NCBI GenBank assembly: GCA_937894465.1
Contig: CALCRE010000016.1
Span: forward strand, 1 to 8,249
Length of the DNA stretch: 8,249 bases
Direction: 5' to 3'
Origin: an uncultured Clostridia bacterium
Lineage (GTDB): Bacteria; Bacillota; Clostridia; JAAYHZ01
In this document: positions 4,381-8,249 of the stretch, one piece after another
Layout of the letters: the number at the start of each line of letters is the position of its first letter
How positions within the stretch are numbered: position 1 is the first letter of the stretch
The notes under the pieces: model-generated
Database searches by the model: none
Seen by the model: only the letters and a program-made list of their open reading frames with translations
Told to the model about the DNA's origin: nothing
Made by a program: the position numbers and the translations under genes

Positions 4381-6090
4381 ATGAAAATTTTGCTGTTTGG
4401 ATTAAACTCCAGCTATACCCATACCGCCCTTGCTTTGCATTCTTTGCATAAGAGCATTGAAAACTATGAACCTTTGATTATAGAACATACAATAAATGGT
4501 CATTACCATGATTTTTTATCGGATATATTTCTAGCCGCTCCTGATGTCTTATGCTTTTCTTGCTATATATGGAACATTGAGATTATAGAAACATTGTTAA
4601 GGGATGTAAAAAAGGTTTTGCCTGGTGTAATCATCATTTGTGGTGGTCCGGAGGTATCTTATGACTGTGTGGAATTTTTAGATCGAAATCCGGCTGTTAA
4701 TTACTGTATTGCCGGTGAAGCCGAGGAAGCATTCAAGGATGTGGTAGATATTTTATCTGGAATCTCCATCCTCATGCCGACAAATGTGGCGTATCGTAAT
4801 CAAAGTGATATCATATCCAACCGATCCGTCGGATTGATCAAGGATTTGGACAAACTTAAATTTCCTTATGACAGGGAGTTTATTGAAAACAACAAAAACA
4901 AGATTTTCTATTATGAAACCTCACGTGGTTGCCCTTACTCTTGTAGCTACTGCATGTCATCCGTGGAAAAGGCATATCGTAAAAAGTCTTTGGACAAGGT
5001 GTTTTCTGAAATTGAAATATTTAATCAATTAGGTGTCAGATTGGTCAAACTTACCGATCGGACATTCAATGCTGATAAGAAGAGAGCACTTCAAATTTTA
5101 GAACATATTTCTGATATGAAAACCGAGACACTGTTTCATTTGGAGATTGCCGCTGATTTATTGAATGAGGACTTGATTGATGTTTTAAACCGTATGCCGA
5201 AAGGTCGCATTCAAATAGAAGCGGGTATACAAACCACCAACCCTGAAACTACTGAAGCCATTTGCCGTAATATATCTTTTGAACGGTCGGCTGAAAACTT
5301 GAAAAATGTGATCAAGAAAGGGAATGTTCATGTCCATACCGACTTAATTGCCGGTTTACCCTATGAGGATTTGAAAAGTTTTGAACGATCTTTTAATGAT
5401 GTCTACAATATCGGAGGGCACCATTTACAGCTTGGTTTTTTAAAACTGCTAAAAGGAACAAAGATAAAAGGTGAATATGATCAAAACAACAGTTGTTATA
5501 CCGAAAAACCACCTTATGAGATTCTAAAAACGCCATGGATGAGTTATGAGGATTTGTTAGTATTAAAGAACACCGAAACAGCTGTGGAGCGTTTTTCAAA
5601 CTCATCGAATTTTACATTTGTTTTGGAATATATTTTCCTTCAGAAGCTGTTTACACCTTTTCTGTTGTTTTCATTTTTAGGATCATACTTAAAGGATCGT
5701 GGATACTTGTCCCGTCCTTTGTCCGCATATGAATGCTTTGATGTATTTGCTCATTTTATACAAGGGCTTTCCGAGGTTGATGATGAACATAAAAATGTCA
5801 TATTGATTTTGCTGAAGATGGATTTGGCTTGTTCTTTTCCGTATCGGAAACTACCCTCTCAATTCAAGGACAGATTGAATTATACACTGGTAAAAAAAGA
5901 GCAAGAAAATGAATTTTTAAAAACATACACACCGGATCCCTTGTCTTTGAAAATATTGAATGAGCAAAGGCTAAACCTCAGTTCACTGTCACTGTTCAAT
6001 GAAATCCCGGATGATGCTCCCGTTCGTTATTTGGAAATCGATTATGCACGAAAATCCATGACGGGGAGGTACTCTTGCAGATTACTCTAA
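4381..6090 (+). CDS. B12-binding-domain radical SAM protein with DUF4080
   Basis: 569-residue predicted iron-sulfur enzyme. Residues about 1-140 fit a cobalamin-binding Rossmann domain (MKILLFGLNSSYTHTALA at the start, then VIIICGGPE at 83-91 and IAGEAEEAF at 110-118). Residues about 170-370 form the radical SAM barrel: YYETSRGCPYSCSYC holds C184-xxx-C188-xx-C191, which ligates the 4Fe-4S cluster, followed by TDRTFN (225-230), IEAGIQTTNP (279-288) and DLIAGLPYED (321-330). The C-terminal 200 residues fit DUF4080. The B12 domain lacks the DxHxxG cobalt-ligand motif, so cobalamin may bind base-off without a protein ligand. AGGAG at 4370-4374 sets the ATG. Relatives include methyltransferases and ring-forming enzymes, but this subfamily's substrate is unknown and the neighbours do not reveal it. 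A strong terminator follows. Confidence 0.9.
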   Translation: MKILLFGLNSSYTHTALALHSLHKSIENYEPLIIEHTINGHYHDFLSDIFLAAPDVLCFSCYIWNIEIIETLLRDVKKVLPGVIIICGGPEVSYDCVEFLDRNPAVNYCIAGEAEEAFKDVVDILSGISILMPTNVAYRNQSDIISNRSVGLIKDLDKLKFPYDREFIENNKNKIFYYETSRGCPYSCSYCMSSVEKAYRKKSLDKVFSEIEIFNQLGVRLVKLTDRTFNADKKRALQILEHISDMKTETLFHLEIAADLLNEDLIDVLNRMPKGRIQIEAGIQTTNPETTEAICRNISFERSAENLKNVIKKGNVHVHTDLIAGLPYEDLKSFERSFNDVYNIGGHHLQLGFLKLLKGTKIKGEYDQNNSCYTEKPPYEILKTPWMSYEDLLVLKNTETAVERFSNSSNFTFVLEYIFLQKLFTPFLLFSFLGSYLKDRGYLSRPLSAYECFDVFAHFIQGLSEVDDEHKNVILILLKMDLACSFPYRKLPSQFKDRLNYTLVKKEQENEFLKTYTPDPLSLKILNEQRLNLSSLSLFNEIPDDAPVRYLEIDYARKSMTGRYSCRLL

Positions 6091-6116
6091 AGGAAGAGGA
6101 ACTATAAAGTAAAATG

Positions 6117-6156
6117 CAGGATACAGAAAAAGGGCACCCTGTGCCCTTTTAACCTG
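6117..6156. terminator. Bidirectional terminator between convergent genes
   Basis: AAAAGGGCAC (6128-6137) pairs perfectly with GTGCCCTTTT (6141-6150) around CCT, with an outer CAGG (6117-6120) and CCTG (6153-6156). On the plus strand a seven-T run follows at 6157-6163. On the minus strand the stem ends in UUUU plus a further U. It serves both the radical SAM gene and the convergent ceramidase-like gene, which stops at 6171. Confidence 0.9.
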
Positions 6157-6170
6157 TTTTTTTATGTTAG

Positions 6171-7439
6171 TTATATTTGTTCAGTTGCTTGTTTGAATGA
6201 ATCAAACAGAATTTGATCGATTTCAGGTATGAAAGCTCCTTTTCTAGCAAAGGCATACATTGCTTCTCCGCCTTCATATCCACCTTGCTCGATAATGGTG
6301 GAATTAGGAATGTAAGCGATGGAATCGGCATAGCCGATGAATATAAGCTTTTTATCCTCTCCGATGGCTTTATGAATCAAATCTTTTACTTCCACAACAA
6401 TTTCGCCGGTCAACCATGCTATATACACATCTTCACTTACTTTGACAACACCACCTCGCAAAGGCAAGTAGTCCGGTGAATCATCATATTCTTTCAGAAT
6501 GGTTTTAAATGTGTTTTCCATGAAACCTCGGGATGTTCGAATTTTTTCGTTCAAAAACTCTTTTGTGAAAGGAATAATGGGAACGTTCACTTCAAAGGCT
6601 TTTCCCTTAGGAGAAAAATCGATGGGTGTAAATTTTCCGTTAGCAATGGCCGTATCAATACGAGATGCCATTTGGTAAGCCATTTCATTCACTTCTTCAA
6701 AACTGCAACTGATCCATTTTCCGTTGTTATATGCGATTTTTGGACGTTCATGAGCTCCTGCGCCTTGGAAGAACAAAGGAGTGCATCCATAATACTTACC
6801 TTGTAAGATTTCGCAAACTCGACCGGGATATTCTGTTGAAATGCTGTAATTGGCACCGCCGAGTGCAACGGGATGACAACCGTAATTGAACAAGAGAGCG
6901 CGAATGACACCGTCATTATCCGAAAATTTTAATAGATTCATTGTCTTATCGGATAGACCTTCGGGATAGGGTCCGCCTACCAGCTTTCCATCAATCAGTT
7001 TTCTTCGATTGATATTCCAATCTCCCTTCACTTGACAAAAAGAAACTGAACCTTCATATATGTTCAGCATGCAACGATCGATGCAGCTTTTGGTTCTTTC
7101 TAATAACATTGCTTCGTATTGGGGATTTTGTTCTCCGGGAGAAAACCCTTCTATGGCTGGAGCGGCATGAGTATGTGTGTAGGACAAAATCAATTGATCG
7201 GCCGACAAGCCATATTTCTCATCGATATATTCCCTGATGGCTGTTGTCAATGAAAAATCGTGGAATGTCAAATCATATACCACCATCAATAATTGATCAT
7301 CGCCGTTTTCCGTATAAAGGCATCGGACGTACAAGTCGTCATGAATGTCTTTAAAAAACTCACCGTATCTTGAACCGTATCCGGACATACCTGTTCTAAC
7401 ATCCGGAGATATTATGTCTTTTGCAACACCAAATTTCAT
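6171..7439 (-). CDS. Neutral/alkaline ceramidase-like hydrolase, leaderless
   Basis: 422-residue protein related to the N-terminal domain of neutral/alkaline non-lysosomal ceramidases, zinc amidases that cut ceramide. Matching landmarks in order are VAKDIISP (5-12), GYGSRYGE (20-27) and IHDDLYVRCL (32-41), then SYTHTHAAP (86-94; H89 or H91 as zinc ligand), GCHPVALGG (187-195; H189), STEYPG (201-206), LTGEIVVE (343-350; E346) and GYADSIAYIPN (369-379; Y370). Classical enzymes are about 650 residues and secreted. This one has no signal peptide and lacks the C-terminal domain, so it is probably cytosolic. The place of the GDVSPN nucleophile motif seems taken by GAGAHERP (226-233), without serine, so amidase activity on ceramide is doubtful. 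GAGGTGAT (minus, 7453-7446) sets the start. A single-gene unit with its own promoter and terminator; substrate unknown. Confidence 0.82.
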   Translation of the reverse strand: MKFGVAKDIISPDVRTGMSGYGSRYGEFFKDIHDDLYVRCLYTENGDDQLLMVVYDLTFHDFSLTTAIREYIDEKYGLSADQLILSYTHTHAAPAIEGFSPGEQNPQYEAMLLERTKSCIDRCMLNIYEGSVSFCQVKGDWNINRRKLIDGKLVGGPYPEGLSDKTMNLLKFSDNDGVIRALLFNYGCHPVALGGANYSISTEYPGRVCEILQGKYYGCTPLFFQGAGAHERPKIAYNNGKWISCSFEEVNEMAYQMASRIDTAIANGKFTPIDFSPKGKAFEVNVPIIPFTKEFLNEKIRTSRGFMENTFKTILKEYDDSPDYLPLRGGVVKVSEDVYIAWLTGEIVVEVKDLIHKAIGEDKKLIFIGYADSIAYIPNSTIIEQGGYEGGEAMYAFARKGAFIPEIDQILFDSFKQATEQI

Positions 7440-7459
7440 TTATGATCACCTCAAAAAGT

Positions 7460-7468
7460 ATTATAGCA
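7460..7468 (-). promoter_or_regulatory. Extended -10 promoter of the ceramidase-like gene
   Basis: The minus strand reads TGCTATAAT, a perfect extended -10 (TGnTATAAT), with no good -35. The implied start near 7452 leaves a leader of about 13 bases that begins at the Shine-Dalgarno GAGGTGAT. Confidence 0.65.
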
Positions 7469-7507
7469 TAACCTTCTAAATGTTGGGTATTATTTTTAAA
7501 AAGTCAC

Positions 7508-7528
7508 TATCATAAATGAAAACAATAG
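7508..7528. repeat. Copy 2 of the sequence shared by two divergent intergenic regions
   Basis: TATCATAAATGAAA, then A, then CAATAG, lies between the divergent promoters of the ceramidase-like gene and lemA, 19 bases before the lemA -10 box. It differs from the copy at 3067-3089 only in the length of the central spacer (one base here, three there). Confidence 0.35.
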
Positions 7529-7544
7529 AAGATGCATATAAATA

Positions 7545-7553
7545 TGATATAAT
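7545..7553 (+). promoter_or_regulatory. Extended -10 promoter of lemA
   Basis: TGATATAAT is a perfect extended -10 (TGnTATAAT); the hexamer 17 bases upstream (ATAGAA) is a poor -35. The implied start near 7560 lies too close to the ATG at 7566 for that codon to be used with a Shine-Dalgarno, which supports the GTG start at 7593. Confidence 0.7.
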
Positions 7554-7592
7554 TCTTTTATTTGAATGTATAAAGGAAAGGATGATTCAATA

Positions 7593-8156
7593 GTGAAAAA
7601 AGGGTTTATAGCTTTAATAGTTGTTGTTGTTTTGGTGGTGATTCTGGTTGCTCAGGTCATCGGTGTTTATAATGGTACTGTGGAATTGAATGAGGATGTT
7701 GAATCCAAATGGAGTCAAGTGGAGAATAACTTACAAAGAAGAGCCGATTTGATTCCCAATTTAGTAGCTACCGTAAAAGGGTATGCAAAACATGAGGAAG
7801 ATATATTTACCGATATCGCAGACGCCAGGTCAAAACTCTCCGGAGCCGGCAATATGGGAGAATTGGCTGATGCTAACGAAGAGTTGTCGGGAGCTTTAAG
7901 CAGATTGCTGGTGGTGGTGGAGAATTACCCCCAATTGAAAGCGGATAAAAACTTTATTCAATTGATGGACAATTTGGAGAGTACGGAAAACAGAATTTCC
8001 ATCTCAAGAAAAGACTATAATGATGCGGTTCAAACGTTCAATACCAGAGTAAAAAAGTTTCCGGCTAACATCTTTGCAAGTATGTTCGGGTTCGAACGAC
8101 ATGAATACTTTGAAGCCGATGAAGGCAGCTTGAATGTGCCTGAAGTATCGTTTTAA
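7593..8156 (+). CDS. lemA: LemA family protein
   Basis: 187-residue LemA-family protein: an N-terminal membrane helix (about 4-24, a valine-rich stretch) with the rest folded as an extended helical bundle. Family signatures are ESKWSQVENNLQRRADLIPN (37-56), VKGYAKHE (61-68), LLVVVENYPQLKA (105-117), RKDYNDAVQTFNTRVKKFPA (139-158) and the closing YFEADEG...VPEVSF. The length equals the usual 185-190. I choose GTG at 7593, giving MKKGFIALI as in homologues, with AAAGGA (7577-7582) upstream. The in-frame ATG at 7566 would add nine residues and lies within a few bases of the predicted transcript start. The molecular role of LemA is not well defined. It is commonly paired with TPM-domain (YgcG-like) membrane proteins, as seems true here. 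Confidence 0.93.
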   Translation: MKKGFIALIVVVVLVVILVAQVIGVYNGTVELNEDVESKWSQVENNLQRRADLIPNLVATVKGYAKHEEDIFTDIADARSKLSGAGNMGELADANEELSGALSRLLVVVENYPQLKADKNFIQLMDNLESTENRISISRKDYNDAVQTFNTRVKKFPANIFASMFGFERHEYFEADEGSLNVPEVSF

Positions 8157-8177
8157 ATATAATCGAGACATGATGAT

Positions 8178-8249
8178 ATGATCAAAAAAATCACAGCATT
8201 TATCGCCATATTGATCTTGATGTTGACCATAACATTCACCGGGGTGTTT
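8178..8249 (+). CDS. Start of a secreted or membrane protein, probably TPM-domain (partial)
   Basis: The frame opens at ATG 8178, 21 bases after the lemA stop, and runs to the window edge for 24 codons. MIKKITAFIAILILMLTITF is a typical signal peptide or membrane helix: two lysines followed by a hydrophobic core. The ribosome binding site is weak (GAGA at about 8165-8168), and the two upstream ATGs at 8170 and 8173 run into a stop at once. Genes directly after lemA most often encode TPM-domain (YgcG-like) proteins with exactly this kind of N-terminus. That identity rests on context, not on visible domain sequence. Confidence 0.65.
   Translation, partial: MIKKITAFIAILILMLTITFTGVF

Noticed and set aside
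7566..7592. ATG at 7566 as the lemA start
   Set aside because: It is only a few bases from the predicted transcript start and has no Shine-Dalgarno; GTG 7593 gives the normal LemA N-terminus.

Overview
The window looks like chromosomal DNA from an endospore-forming, low-GC member of the Firmicutes, most likely class Clostridia. The reasons are a small acid-soluble spore protein, a DUF421/DUF4363 pair of the kind found in Clostridia, a B12-binding radical SAM protein with a DUF4080-type C-terminus, strong purine-rich Shine-Dalgarno sites, AT-rich intergenic DNA, and rpmI-rplT followed by a SpoU-family RNA methyltransferase. No genus can be assigned from the sequence alone. I see no transposase, phage gene, tRNA, rRNA or CRISPR array, and every full-length gene has an intact frame.

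Layout. Positions 1-715 hold the end of the translation operon: a short leader with two small hairpins, rpmI (L35), rplT (L20) and a strong intrinsic terminator. A SpoU/TrmH-family rRNA methyltransferase follows (737-1531, +). It converges on, and overlaps by 23 bp, a minus-strand run. In its direction of transcription that run is an alpha/beta-type SASP gene (2986-2804), a weak terminator, about 160 nt of hairpin-rich non-coding DNA, a DUF421 membrane protein (2586-1894) and a DUF4363 protein (1901-1509, TTG start, 8 bp overlap). Divergent from the SASP gene is a D-Ala-D-Ala carboxypeptidase (3150-4307, +), then a 569-aa B12-binding radical SAM protein (4381-6090, +). A bidirectional terminator at 6117-6156 separates this from a convergent 422-aa neutral-ceramidase-like protein (7439-6171, -). 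Divergent from that gene are lemA (7593-8156, +) and the first 24 codons of a secreted or membrane protein, probably a TPM-domain partner of LemA, cut by the window end.

How the genes may work together. rpmI, rplT and the methyltransferase are all ribosome functions. The SASP gene has a sigma-G-like promoter and sits upstream of DUF421-DUF4363 on the same strand, so limited read-through could tie the membrane-protein pair to the forespore; this is inference. The carboxypeptidase, LemA and its partner act at the cell envelope.

Most worth a second look: the hairpin-rich minus-strand stretch at 2598-2743, which ends in a terminator-like hairpin and U-tract directly before the DUF421 ribosome binding site (candidate attenuator leader or small RNA); a 20-nt sequence shared by the two divergent intergenic regions; and the leaderless ceramidase-like protein, which lacks the GDVSPN-type nucleophile motif of classical neutral ceramidases.
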